Assembly: GCF_011297335.1 (NCBI RefSeq)
Contig: NZ_JAAOTJ010000007.1
Location: forward strand, 124,001-188,000
Reading direction: 5' to 3'
From: Catellatospora methionotrophica
GTDB lineage: Bacteria > Actinomycetota > Actinomycetes > Mycobacteriales > Micromonosporaceae
Length of the DNA stretch: 64,000 bases
Position numbers and translations under genes: made by a program
The notes under the pieces: model-generated
What the model saw: the letters and a program-made list of their open reading frames with translations, nothing else
What the model was told of the DNA's origin: nothing
Database searches by the model: none
Part shown: in pieces, positions 1 through 8,619 of the stretch
Numbering within the stretch: the stretch's first letter is position 1
Layout of the letters: every line of letters begins with the position of its first letter

Positions 1-213
1 ATGTGGTTGCCACTGCCGGAGTACGCGGGTTTCATGTCCCGTGACGTCGCCGACGCGCTGGCCGCCGGACTGACGCCGCGCCCGCTTGCCGACACCGCCC
101 GCGACACCCTCGCCTGGCTCGCCACCGGCCCCACCCGCAAACGCTGGGCGGGCATCACCCGCGACGACGAGGCCACCCTCCTCGCCACCTGGAAGGCCGC
201 CCACCGCGGTTAG
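1..213 (+). CDS. 3' end of an NAD(P)-binding reductase/epimerase-like gene (cut by window edge)
   Basis: Only the last 70 residues are present and the gene must begin before the window; the ATG at position 1 is probably an internal methionine. The tail (WLP near the start, then GLTPRPLADTARDTLAWL and a final DDEATLLATWKAA) looks like the C-terminal end of short-chain NAD-dependent epimerase/reductases, where this part forms the substrate lid. The catalytic and nucleotide-binding part is not visible, so the substrate cannot be guessed. It ends 3 nt before the stop of the convergent deaminase gene, with no terminator hairpin between them. Confidence 0.55.
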   Translation: MWLPLPEYAGFMSRDVADALAAGLTPRPLADTARDTLAWLATGPTRKRWAGITRDDEATLLATWKAAHRG

Positions 214-216
214 AGG

Positions 217-702
217 TCACGGGCGGGCCTGGCGTTGGGGTTTGGTTCGTCGCCAGGCTTCGAAGGGGTCCTGGGCCTGGGCGATGCTGATCTTGCGGAC
301 GGGCACGCTCCACAGGTGCTGCGGGTCCTCGAAGAGGTCGTACAGTTCGACCTGGGGGAATCCGGCCGCAGCGGCCTCGTAGCGGTCGACGGCGTACACG
401 ATGCGGCCTACGTCGGCCCACAGCGCCGCGGTCAGGCACATGGGGCACAGCTCACACGTGGAGACGAGCACCGCCCCGGGCAAACGGAAATGAAGGGCCT
501 GGCGGCAGGCGGCGCGGATGGCCACGATCTCGGAGTGCGCGGTGGGGTCCAGGTCCCGGATGACCCGATTCACGCCCCGGCCGATGACCTCGCCGCCGCG
601 CACGATGATCGAGGCGAAGGGTCCGCCGCCGCCCGACTCCACGTTGGCGACAGCGAACTTCACCGCGAGGGCCAGCCACCTTTCGGCTTCCTCGTCCGAC
701 AT
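217..702 (-). CDS. Nucleoside/guanine deaminase (CDA fold, zinc-dependent)
   Basis: A 161-residue cytidine-deaminase-fold protein. The zinc site is complete: HSE (His56, Glu58 as proton shuttle) and CELCPMC, with Cys86 and Cys89 as ligands. The layout, and the C-terminal phenylalanine-rich segment after the zinc site, fit the guanine deaminase/tRNA-adenosine-deaminase-like branch acting on free purines. Substrate assignment (guanine versus another base) is inference. The start is uncertain: an ATG at 702 is used here, with a GTG two codons upstream and an in-frame TTG at 804 as alternatives; none has a strong ribosome binding site. It is convergent with the partial reductase gene and divergent from gltA. 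Confidence 0.8.
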   Translation of the reverse strand: MSDEEAERWLALAVKFAVANVESGGGGPFASIIVRGGEVIGRGVNRVIRDLDPTAHSEIVAIRAACRQALHFRLPGAVLVSTCELCPMCLTAALWADVGRIVYAVDRYEAAAAGFPQVELYDLFEDPQHLWSVPVRKISIAQAQDPFEAWRRTKPQRQARP

Positions 703-885
703 GTCCACGCTGGCCAGGGGCTCCGCCGCCACAGGTCCAGAGTAAAACGTGAGACCGCGCGGATCAGCCGCTCTGGACCACAACGCCTGATAATTCGGCG
801 ACAAAGAGGCTAAGTCCGCTTAAAGCGAGCCGGGGACCGTGATTCTCCCCTCAGCCCCGGATGGGGCGGATGCCGCCGTCGAGTG

Positions 886-913
886 CTTACCCTGAAACTT
901 AACTTTTGGTAAG
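886..913. promoter_or_regulatory. Inverted repeat upstream of gltA
   Basis: CTTACC at 886-891 pairs with GGTAAG at 908-913 across a 16-nt A/T-rich centre, 30 nt before the gltA start. The A/T content stands out against the surrounding sequence. It could be an operator or part of the promoter; I do not recognise it as a known regulator box. Confidence 0.35.
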
Positions 914-942
914 ACAAGCTCCCGGATAAAGCGAGGGAAGTC

Positions 943-2226
<1,284 letters not shown>

Positions 2227-2239
2227 CCGCACCTCACTG

Positions 2240-2271
2240 AAAGGCGCGCCCGCTCCGGCAGGCGCGCCTTT
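2240..2271 (+). terminator. gltA terminator hairpin
   Basis: Perfect 11-bp stem AAAGGCGCGCC (2240-2250) with its complement at 2261-2271 and a 10-nt loop, 13 nt after the gltA stop, followed by a short T-containing stretch. Confidence 0.8.
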
Positions 2272-2282
2272 CCTGTTGCGTC

Positions 2283-2338
2283 GATCATGAAGTCAGGGGT
2301 GCCGACACGCCGTCGAACACGTCCATAAGTTCATGATC
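2283..2338. repeat. Palindromic extragenic element (GATCATGAA...TTCATGATC)
   Basis: GATCATGAA at 2283-2291 is inverted at 2330-2338, with imperfect pairing continuing inward around a C/G-rich centre. It lies between gltA and the next gene. It resembles extragenic palindromes I recall from Micromonosporaceae, but only one copy occurs in this window. Confidence 0.5.
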
Positions 2339-2387
2339 AACGCGGGAAAGTGGCACGGGGGCGCGCGGCGCAGGGTACTTGTGGGGG

Positions 2388-2996
2388 ATGGGTGGGATCG
2401 TTTCGCCGGGGTTCCGGGGGCGGCGGGGAGCTGAGGGTGAGGCTGTTCGGCTGCCGCCGGGCCAGTATCTGACCGAGGACTTCCCCGTGCTGACCGCGGG
2501 GCCGACGCTGCGGGTGCCGACCGACACCTGGGAGTTCGTCATCGTCACCGAGGCGGGGCAGCGGCACCGGTGGGACTGGAAGCAGCTGATGGCGCTGCCC
2601 AGTGAGCGGCCCACGGTCGACCTGCACTGCGTGACCAAGTGGTCGAAGCTGCAGACGCGCTGGCAGGGCGTCAGCCTGGACGTGCTGTTCGAGGGCGTGG
2701 ACACGGCCGCCGACTACGCGATGGTCCACTCCTACGGCGGCTACACCACGAACCTGCCGTACGAGGATCTGCTCAACGGGCAGGCGTGGATCGTGCACCA
2801 GTTCGACGGGGAGGACCTGACGCCCGAACACGGGGGTCCGGCTCGGCTGCTGGTGCCGCACCTGTACCTGTGGAAGTCGGCGAAGTGGGTGCGCGGCATC
2901 ACGCTGATGGATGAGGACGAGCCGGGTTTCTGGGAGAGTGCCGGCTACCACGACTACGGTGACCCATGGCGCGAGCAGCGGTATCAGGGGGACTGA
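2388..2996 (+). CDS. Sulfite-oxidase-like molybdopterin oxidoreductase
   Basis: A 202-residue molybdopterin-binding domain of the sulfite oxidase/YedY (MsrP) fold. The molybdenum-ligating cysteine is Cys81 in VDLHCVTKW, and the SYGGYTTNL and LLVPHLYLWKSAKWVRGI segments are family hallmarks. There is no Tat signal and no dimerisation domain, so it looks like a cytoplasmic minimal enzyme. The start is taken at ATG 2388 (the family usually begins close to SPGFRGRR); a TTG at 2379 is also in frame. The 3' end overlaps the next gene, an FNR-type reductase, by 31 nt, which points to an electron-transfer pair. The substrate is unknown. Confidence 0.88.
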   Translation: MGGIVSPGFRGRRGAEGEAVRLPPGQYLTEDFPVLTAGPTLRVPTDTWEFVIVTEAGQRHRWDWKQLMALPSERPTVDLHCVTKWSKLQTRWQGVSLDVLFEGVDTAADYAMVHSYGGYTTNLPYEDLLNGQAWIVHQFDGEDLTPEHGGPARLLVPHLYLWKSAKWVRGITLMDEDEPGFWESAGYHDYGDPWREQRYQGD

Positions 2997-3730
2997 GCCC
3001 GCGGCTGGCCTGGCTGGCGGCCCGGCTGGTCGCGTTCCGGGACGAGACGCCCAGCGCGCGGACCCTGGTGTTCGACGTGCCGGACTGGCCGGGGCACCTG
3101 CCGGGCCAGCACGTGGACGTGCGGCTGACCGCCGAGGACGGGTACAGCACGGAACGCAGCTACTCCATCGCGGCACCGGCGGACGGCACGCGCGTGGAGC
3201 TGACCGTGCAGCTGGTGGCCGACGGTGAGGTGTCGCCGTACCTCACCGGGACGCTGTCGGTCGGTGACGTGATCGAGCTGCGCGGGCCGGTGGGCGGGTG
3301 GTTCGTCTGGCGTTCCGCGGACCAGTCGCCGGTGCTGCTGATCGGCGGCGGGTCGGGCATCGTGCCGCTGATGGCGATGATCCGCGCCCGGCGCGCGGCG
3401 GGCAGCAAGGCCCTGTTCCGGCTGCTCTACTCGGTGCGTACACCCGAGGACCGCTACTACGCCGACGAGCTGCGCGCCCGGGCGCGCGACGACTTCGGGC
3501 TGGACGTCGGATACGTGTACACCCGCGAGGCCCCGGAGGGGTGGCCGCTGCCGCCGCGACGGCTGGGCGTGGCCGACGTCAACAACAACGGCTGGCCGCC
3601 GGACTTCCAGCCCGCCTGCTTCGTGTGCGGGCCGACCGGCTTCGTCGAGGCGGTCGCCGACATCCTGATCGCCCTGGGCCACGACGCCCGCCGGGTCAAG
3701 ACCGAGCGTTTCGGGCCCAGTGGCACGTGA
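2966..3730 (+). CDS. FNR-type ferredoxin/flavin reductase, partner of the molybdoenzyme
   Basis: A 254-residue ferredoxin-NADP reductase-fold protein. The FAD-binding barrel carries RSYSIA, the NAD(P) domain carries GGGSGIVPLMAMIR, and the C-terminal CFVCGPTGFVEAV closes the fold. No 2Fe-2S domain is attached, so it can pass electrons from NAD(P)H through FAD only. The GTG or ATG start region lies inside the end of the molybdoenzyme gene; ATGGCGCGAG at 2966 is used. The overlap implies translational coupling and a complex in which this protein reduces or re-oxidises the molybdenum subunit. The direction of electron flow is not shown by the sequence. Confidence 0.85.
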   Translation: MARAAVSGGLSPRLAWLAARLVAFRDETPSARTLVFDVPDWPGHLPGQHVDVRLTAEDGYSTERSYSIAAPADGTRVELTVQLVADGEVSPYLTGTLSVGDVIELRGPVGGWFVWRSADQSPVLLIGGGSGIVPLMAMIRARRAAGSKALFRLLYSVRTPEDRYYADELRARARDDFGLDVGYVYTREAPEGWPLPPRRLGVADVNNNGWPPDFQPACFVCGPTGFVEAVADILIALGHDARRVKTERFGPSGT

Positions 3731-3791
3731 GCTCCGAAGATTCGACGGCCGGTCGCCGACGGGCCGGGGCACCTGACGGAGGGCATACGCG

Positions 3792-4070
3792 ATGGAATTC
3801 TTCTCCGACGACTTCACCGACGGCAACGCGCTGGCCGGGCCGCTGCGGGAGATCTTCGCGGTGGACATGACCGAGGCCACCGGGCGCTGCGTCAGCTGCG
3901 GCGACGAGGGGCCGGTGGCGGGCATGAAGGTGTACGCCCACGCGCCCGGCCTGGTGGCCCGCTGCCCGTCCTGCCAGCAGGTGCTGATGCGGTTGGTCCG
4001 CGGTCCGGGCAGCGCCTGGCTCGACCTGCGCGGCACCATGTCGCTGCGCATCCCGATGCCAGCGGAGTAA
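3792..4070 (+). CDS. Small zinc-ribbon protein (DUF6510-like)
   Basis: A 92-residue protein beginning with DDFTDGNALAGPLREIFAVD and containing two cysteine pairs, CVSC and CPSC, about 28 residues apart, which look like a zinc ribbon. I recognise it as DUF6510-like, a family of unknown function. It follows the molybdoenzyme and reductase genes by 61 nt, with a GGAGG motif before the ATG. Conserved placement with a molybdoenzyme would suggest a role in maturation or metal handling, but that is inference. Confidence 0.8.
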   Translation: MEFFSDDFTDGNALAGPLREIFAVDMTEATGRCVSCGDEGPVAGMKVYAHAPGLVARCPSCQQVLMRLVRGPGSAWLDLRGTMSLRIPMPAE

Positions 4071-4094
4071 GCGTTTGCGCCCGGAGGTACCGGG

Positions 4095-4100
4095 TAGATT
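4095..4100 (+). promoter_or_regulatory. -10 element of a leaderless promoter (TAGATT)
   Basis: TAGATT lies 7 nt before the ATG at 4108, so transcription would start at or next to the first codon. There is no properly spaced ribosome binding site. Confidence 0.65.
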
Positions 4101-4107
4101 GCGCGTT

Positions 4108-4500
4108 ATGACTATTTTGACCGCTGAAGACGTCGCGCTGCTCAACGAGCCGCAGCTGGCCCACATCAGCGTGGTGGACTTCGACGGCTCGCCGCACGTG
4201 ACCCCGGTCTGGGTCGACACCGACGGCGAGCACATCCTCTTCAACACCGCCAAGGGCCGGGTGAAGTACAACAGCATGGTCCGCGACCCGCGGGTCGGCA
4301 TCTCCATCGTGGACAAGGCCGACGACTACCGCACGCTGTGGGTCAAGGGCACCGTCGAGTTCGTCGAGGAGGGCGCGGACGCGCATATCGACAAGCTGGC
4401 GTTCAAGTACCTGGGCAAGGACAGCTACCCGTGGCGCAAGTCCGACGAGGTACGCGTGATCGTCAAGGTCACCCCGACCGTGAAGCTCGCCCAGGGCTGA
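4108..4500 (+). CDS. PPOX-class F420-dependent oxidoreductase
   Basis: A 130-residue split-barrel flavin/F420-binding protein of the PPOX class. The pattern is characteristic: LAHISVVDFDGSPHVTPVWV at the start, FNTAKGRVKYNSMVRDPRVG in the middle (cofactor phosphate contacts) and a C-terminal beta strand. Such proteins reduce substrates using deazaflavin F420H2 or bind flavins or biliverdin; the substrate here is unknown. The ATG at 4108 is supported by the leaderless -10 hexamer just upstream, so the longer GTG start at 4075 is unlikely. It is convergent with the ABC permease gene, with a long hairpin repeat between. Confidence 0.85.
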   Translation: MTILTAEDVALLNEPQLAHISVVDFDGSPHVTPVWVDTDGEHILFNTAKGRVKYNSMVRDPRVGISIVDKADDYRTLWVKGTVEFVEEGADAHIDKLAFKYLGKDSYPWRKSDEVRVIVKVTPTVKLAQG

Positions 4501-4529
4501 CCGACGCCCTGGCCACCTTCCGGGTTGAC

Positions 4530-4579
4530 GAAGGAAGGGCACCTTCACATCGCTACGGTGTGCAAGGTGCCCTTCCTTT
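4530..4579. terminator. Hairpin repeat family A, copy 1 (bidirectional terminator)
   Basis: AAGGAAGGGCACCTT (4531-4545) pairs with its complement at 4564-4578; CACA/TGTG extends the stem inward. It lies between two convergent genes, which fits a bidirectional terminator. Three other copies occur at about 24.7, 34.2 and 51.05 kb. Confidence 0.8.
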
Positions 4580-5760
4580 CACTCGGTGCGCAGGGCGTGG
4601 ACGGGGTCGAGGCGGGCGGCGCGCAGGGCGGGCAGGGTGCCGAACAGCAGGCCGACGGTCGCGGCGACGCCGAAGGACAGCGCGACGGACCAGGCCGTGA
4701 GCAGGGTCGGCAGCGGCGTGAGACGTTCGACGGCGAGCGTGGTGCCCGCGCCCAGGGCGATGCCGAGTACGCCGCCGACGCTGGTCAGCAGCACCGCCTC
4801 GGCCAGGAACTGGGCGCCGATGTCGGCCGGGCGCGCCCCCACGGCCTTGCGCAGGCCGATCTCGCGGGTGCGCTCGCGCACCGAGACCAGCATGATGTTG
4901 GCGACCCCGACCCCGCTGACCAGCAGCGAGATGCCCGCCGTCGCGCCGAGTACGCCGGTCAGCACGTCCAGGATGTCGCCGAGCACGCTGAGGATCTGAT
5001 CCTGGGTGACCACGCTGAAGGCGCTGTCGGGATGGCGTTCGGCCAGCTCGGCCACGATCCGGTCACCGAGGGCGGCCATGCCCGCCGGGTCGGCGGCGCG
5101 CACCGCGAGGCCGTCCACCCGGGTCGTGGCGAACAGCCGCTGCGCCGTGGTGAGCGGGATGTGCACCTCGTCGTCGCGGTCCACGCCCAGGCTCTGCCCG
5201 AGCGGCGCGAACACCCCGGCCACCCGGAACCGCACCCCGGCGACGGTGACCTGTCGGCCCACCGGGTCGGTGTCGCCGTAGAGCACCCGGGCCACGGTCG
5301 CCCCGAGCACCGCCACCCGCCGCGCGCTGTCCACATCGGCCCGGCTGAGGTAGGCGCCGCGCGCCAGCTGGCGTACCAGCACCGTGCGGTTGTTCTCCAG
5401 CACCCCGGCGACCGTGGTGAACGTCTTCGCCGTGCCCGCCTGCACCATCTCGCCGGAGGCGACCGTCGCTGCGACACGGTCGGGGTCCCCGACCACCCGG
5501 CCCACCGCCGCCACGTCGGACAGCTGCATCCGGGAGACCGTCGGCATGCCGATCTCCATCTTGCCGGGCACCACCAGCAGCAGGTTCGAGCCCAGCTCGT
5601 CGACCCGGCCCGCCACCTCCCGGCGGGTGCCGTCACCGATCGCGATCAGCACCATCACCGAGCTGACCCCGACCGTCACGCCGAGCACGGTCAGCGCCGT
5701 CCGCAGCCGCGCCGCCACCAGCGCACCGACCGCCACCCGCACCGCTTCGCCGATCCTCAT
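4579..5760 (-). CDS. MacB/FtsX-type ABC transporter permease
   Basis: A 393-residue permease with the MacB/FtsX topology: an N-terminal membrane helix (around LRTALTVLGVTVGVSSVMVL), a long extracytoplasmic MacB-type domain (about residues 45-260) and three C-terminal helices with the conserved VRERTREIGLRKAVGA coupling loop. Its start overlaps the ATPase gene by 4 nt (ATGA), so it is the last gene of a three-gene adaptor-ATPase-permease operon. Such tripartite systems export peptides, lipids or antibiotics; nothing here fixes the substrate. The gene ends at repeat family A copy 1. Confidence 0.92.
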   Translation of the reverse strand: MRIGEAVRVAVGALVAARLRTALTVLGVTVGVSSVMVLIAIGDGTRREVAGRVDELGSNLLLVVPGKMEIGMPTVSRMQLSDVAAVGRVVGDPDRVAATVASGEMVQAGTAKTFTTVAGVLENNRTVLVRQLARGAYLSRADVDSARRVAVLGATVARVLYGDTDPVGRQVTVAGVRFRVAGVFAPLGQSLGVDRDDEVHIPLTTAQRLFATTRVDGLAVRAADPAGMAALGDRIVAELAERHPDSAFSVVTQDQILSVLGDILDVLTGVLGATAGISLLVSGVGVANIMLVSVRERTREIGLRKAVGARPADIGAQFLAEAVLLTSVGGVLGIALGAGTTLAVERLTPLPTLLTAWSVALSFGVAATVGLLFGTLPALRAARLDPVHALRTE

Positions 5761-6512
5761 GCCCGTCCCGTCCGCCGCGCGGTGTCGCCGGCGATGCGAC
5801 CGTCGCCGGCGATGCGGCTGTCGCTGACGATGTGGCTGTCGCTGACGATGCGGCCGTCGCGCATCACGATCTGCCGCCGGGCGCGGGCCGCGACCTCGTG
5901 GTCGTGGGTCACGATCGCCAGGGCGACCCGGTGCTCGGCGTTGAGGCCAGCCAGCAGGTCGAGCAGGCGCTCGCCGGTGACCGAGTCGAGGTTGCCGGTC
6001 GGCTCGTCGGCCAGCAGCACCGTAGGTCCGGTGACCAGCGCGCGGGCGACGGCCACCCGCTGCTGCTCGCCGCCAGAGAGCTGGCCGGGCAGGTGCCGGG
6101 CACGGTCGGCCAGACCGACGCGGTCGAGCAGGTCGGCCGCGCGGCGGCGGCGCTCGGCGCGGCGTACGCCCTGGTAGACCAGTGGCAGTGCCACGTTGTC
6201 CAGCGCGCTCGCGCGTGGCTGCAGGTGGAAGCCCTGGAACACGAATCCGACGACCCGGTTGCGGATGCGGGCCAGCTCGGCCTGCGGCAGCTCCGCCGTG
6301 TCCTGCCCGTCGATGAGCACGCTGCCCGCGGTCGGCCGGTCGAGCCCGCCGAGCAGCTGGAGCAGCGTGGACTTGCCGGAGCCGGACGGCCCGACCACCG
6401 CGACGTGCTCGCCGCGGTGCAGGGTCAGGCTCACCCCGCGCAGCGCCACGACCGCCGTCTGGCCGACCCGGTGCTCCCGCGTGGCCTGGCGTACCTCGAT
6501 GGCGGGTGTCAC
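5757..6512 (-). CDS. MacB-type ABC transporter ATP-binding protein
   Basis: A 251-residue ATPase with Walker A (GPSGSGKST), Q-loop (VFQGFHLQ), signature LSGGEQQRV, Walker B (LLADEPTGNLD) and the H-loop in VTHDHEVA. It belongs to the LolD/MacB class that pairs with FtsX-type permeases. It overlaps the adaptor gene upstream and the permease gene downstream by 4 nt each. The extreme C-terminus carries four hexapeptide repeats (forms of RIVSDS and RIAGDG) encoded by an 18-bp tandem repeat, an unusual extension for this family. Confidence 0.95.
   Translation of the reverse strand: MTPAIEVRQATREHRVGQTAVVALRGVSLTLHRGEHVAVVGPSGSGKSTLLQLLGGLDRPTAGSVLIDGQDTAELPQAELARIRNRVVGFVFQGFHLQPRASALDNVALPLVYQGVRRAERRRRAADLLDRVGLADRARHLPGQLSGGEQQRVAVARALVTGPTVLLADEPTGNLDSVTGERLLDLLAGLNAEHRVALAIVTHDHEVAARARRQIVMRDGRIVSDSHIVSDSRIAGDGRIAGDTARRTGRA
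5787..5858. repeat. Four 18-bp tandem repeats inside the ABC ATPase gene
   Basis: Units at 5787, 5805, 5823 and 5841 share the core GATG(C/T)GGC(T/C)GTC with small differences. On the coding (minus) strand they encode four six-residue repeats near the C-terminus. The unit is a multiple of three, so copy-number change would keep the frame. Confidence 0.85.
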
Positions 6513-7867
6513 TCGACGGTCATTCCTTCGAGGACCTGCGCGAGCCCGCTGACGACGACGCGGTCGCCGTCGGCCAGGCCCTCCAGGATCTCGCGCCGGT
6601 CCGTGCCCGCCGAGCCCGCCTTGACCATCTGCTTGATCGCCTTACCCGCGCGGACCAGCCAGACGAAGTCCTGGCCCGCCTCCTGGAACAGTGCGGCCGC
6701 CGGCACCGACAGCGCGGCGCTCACATCGTCGAGCGGCAGGTGCGCGGTGCCCGTCATGCCGGGCAGCGGCGCGGGGTCCAGCGGCCCCTCCAGCCGGAAC
6801 GTGGTGCGGTAGGAGACCCCGCCGCGCGCCGCCGGGGTGGGCAGGATGTCGATCGCGGTCACCGTCGCGCTGTAGCTGGTGCCGGGCGTCGCCTCCAGCG
6901 ACACGTCGGCGGTGTCGCCGGTATGCACGGACAGCACGTCGGTCTCGTCGACCTGCCCGATGACGGACAGCTCACTCAGGTCGACGATGGTCACGATGGC
7001 CTTGCCCGGCGACACCGGGTCGCCCGGCTCGGACGCGGAGTTCACGCCGGGGTCGCCCGCCCCGCCCGCGCCGACGTCCAGGCCGGTCAGGCCGGGCAGC
7101 AGGGTGGCCAGCGGGCCCTGTGGCAGCCGGTCGGCCAGCAGCCCGGAAATGATCGAGTTGCTCTCCGGGCCGCCGAGCTGGATCGTTCCCGGGATCGGCG
7201 CGCGCAGCGTCAGCGCCTCGACGGTGGCCTGCGCGGCGTCCAGCGCCGACTGGGTCAGCAGCCGGGTCACGCCGTTGAGCCCCACCAGGATCTCGTCGAG
7301 CTTCTCCAGGTTGTCGTCGACGTCGTCGGCGAAGTCCTCCAGGTCGTCGATCGTGTCGTTGAAGGTGCTCTGCTGATCGTTGATCTGGTCGATCGTCTGC
7401 TGGCGCAGTTGCGGGAACGGGATCAGTTTCGCCTGGTCGCGGGCCGCGTTGTACTGCTCGTTGCCGGCGTCGCGGCGGTCGCAGATGAGGTCGTCGAGGC
7501 TGGCCGGGTCGATCTTCTTGATGTCCTTGACCCGCTTGGCCGCCTGGCTCGCGCGGGCCAGCCGCTGCTGCGCCACCGGCGAGTCGATCACGCCGATGAT
7601 GTCGCCGGCCTCGACGAGCTGACCCGGCTCGACGTTCAGCTGGGCCAGCACGCCGCGCGCCGGGGCCCGCAGCGTCGCCGAATTGCGCGCGTTGACCTGC
7701 GCGGGAACGTTGATCACATCGGACAGGCTGGCCCGCAGCACGTCGTCGACCACGATCGCGGGATCGGGCTCCTCCACTGCCGCGGCGGCCAGCGTCAACG
7801 GCAGCGTGACGACGGTCAGGCCGAGGACGACACGTCGGGCGGGGAAGGTTCGGCTCACGGCAAGCAT
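6509..7867 (-). CDS. HlyD/MacA-like efflux adaptor
   Basis: A 452-residue membrane-fusion/adaptor protein. It has an N-terminal signal-anchor (RRVVLGLTVVTLPLTLAAAA), a first half-lipoyl segment (ATLRAPARGVLAQLNVEPGQLV), a long charged coiled-coil-like region (about 100-215), the second lipoyl half, then beta-barrel and membrane-proximal domains ending in LADGDRVVVSGL. Adaptors in Gram-positive bacteria link an ABC permease to the cell wall side. The ATG at 7867 is chosen because it sits just before the signal-anchor; the frame stays open to about 8026. It overlaps the ATPase gene by 4 nt. A coiled coil this long in an actinobacterial MacA is normal. Confidence 0.88.
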   Translation of the reverse strand: MLAVSRTFPARRVVLGLTVVTLPLTLAAAAVEEPDPAIVVDDVLRASLSDVINVPAQVNARNSATLRAPARGVLAQLNVEPGQLVEAGDIIGVIDSPVAQQRLARASQAAKRVKDIKKIDPASLDDLICDRRDAGNEQYNAARDQAKLIPFPQLRQQTIDQINDQQSTFNDTIDDLEDFADDVDDNLEKLDEILVGLNGVTRLLTQSALDAAQATVEALTLRAPIPGTIQLGGPESNSIISGLLADRLPQGPLATLLPGLTGLDVGAGGAGDPGVNSASEPGDPVSPGKAIVTIVDLSELSVIGQVDETDVLSVHTGDTADVSLEATPGTSYSATVTAIDILPTPAARGGVSYRTTFRLEGPLDPAPLPGMTGTAHLPLDDVSAALSVPAAALFQEAGQDFVWLVRAGKAIKQMVKAGSAGTDRREILEGLADGDRVVVSGLAQVLEGMTVE

Positions 7868-8106
7868 CCTATGGCGAGCAATACCACATTCTGCCCCGTT
7901 AAGGCTGTGTCTGTCATATATGTGTAAGTTATCTGTTTCATGTCTTCGGGGTCGGGAGCCGAGAAGGTGCTTCGGCGCCGAGGCCGCCGCAGAGGGCTCG
8001 ATGACGGCAAGTGGACAGGCGGACATCTATGCCCGTACCGGGTCCGAGGCCGGGGTGACAGGCGCGATCGGCGCGGCTGTCACCCATCACCGGGGAGGAC
8101 CCGACC

Positions 8107-8383
8107 ATGAGACTCACCCTTCGTACGCGGGCCCGCCGCACCGGCGTCGCGGTCGCGCTGGCGCCCTGCGTGGCCGTGTCCGGCGGGCTGTACGCGCTCG
8201 GACCCGGCATGGCCGGGGCGTCCAGCCACCGCGAGGCGCCCCTGATCGCGCACGACCCGGCCGTCGACGTGATCGACCTGTACACCGCGTGCCTGCTTGC
8301 CTGCGCACCGGGCGTCCGGTCAGCAGCACCTGGCCGTCGACGTGATCGACCTGTACACCCGCGCCGCGACCCTGGACGTCTGA
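8107..8383 (+). pseudogene. Remnant of a DUF4331 secreted-protein gene
   Basis: A good ribosome binding site (GGGGAGG) and ATG at 8107 open a signal peptide (RRTGVAVALAPCVAVSGGLYALG) followed by ASSHREAPLIAHDP and VIDLY, the N-terminal signature of DUF4331 proteins, which are usually several hundred residues long. Similarity stops after about residue 58. A 28-nt stretch at 8259-8286 is repeated exactly at 8332-8359, offset by 73 nt, so the copies lie in different frames; the second copy runs to a TGA at 8381-8383. The frame of the first copy stays open to about 8601 but with no recognisable protein. I read this as a decayed gene that kept its expression signals. Confidence 0.65.
8259..8359. 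repeat. 28-bp direct repeat within the DUF4331 remnant
   Basis: Identical 28-nt copies at 8259-8286 and 8332-8359. Looser repetition continues downstream: a block around GCGACCCTGG..GTCTGATCGC occurs near 8366 and again near 8450. This points to tandem duplication during decay of the gene. Confidence 0.85.
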
Positions 8384-8619
8384 TCGCTCGCCGGTGGGAA
8401 TGCTGGTCGAGCGAAGGCGCGTCGGTGTCGGCCTGGCCGCCCGCGCTGCGACCCTGGTGGTCTGATCGCCGGGGGCACTTCGTCGAGCGTGGGCGCGCTC
8501 CGACGGCTTGCGCGCCGAGAGGGTGGTCGAGGACCCGGCTGGACGGCACGTTGAAGCGCCGTGCGAGCCGTGTGCCGCGCGGTGGGCTCGGCGGGAGGTG
8601 ATCGCTGCTCGGATACGGC

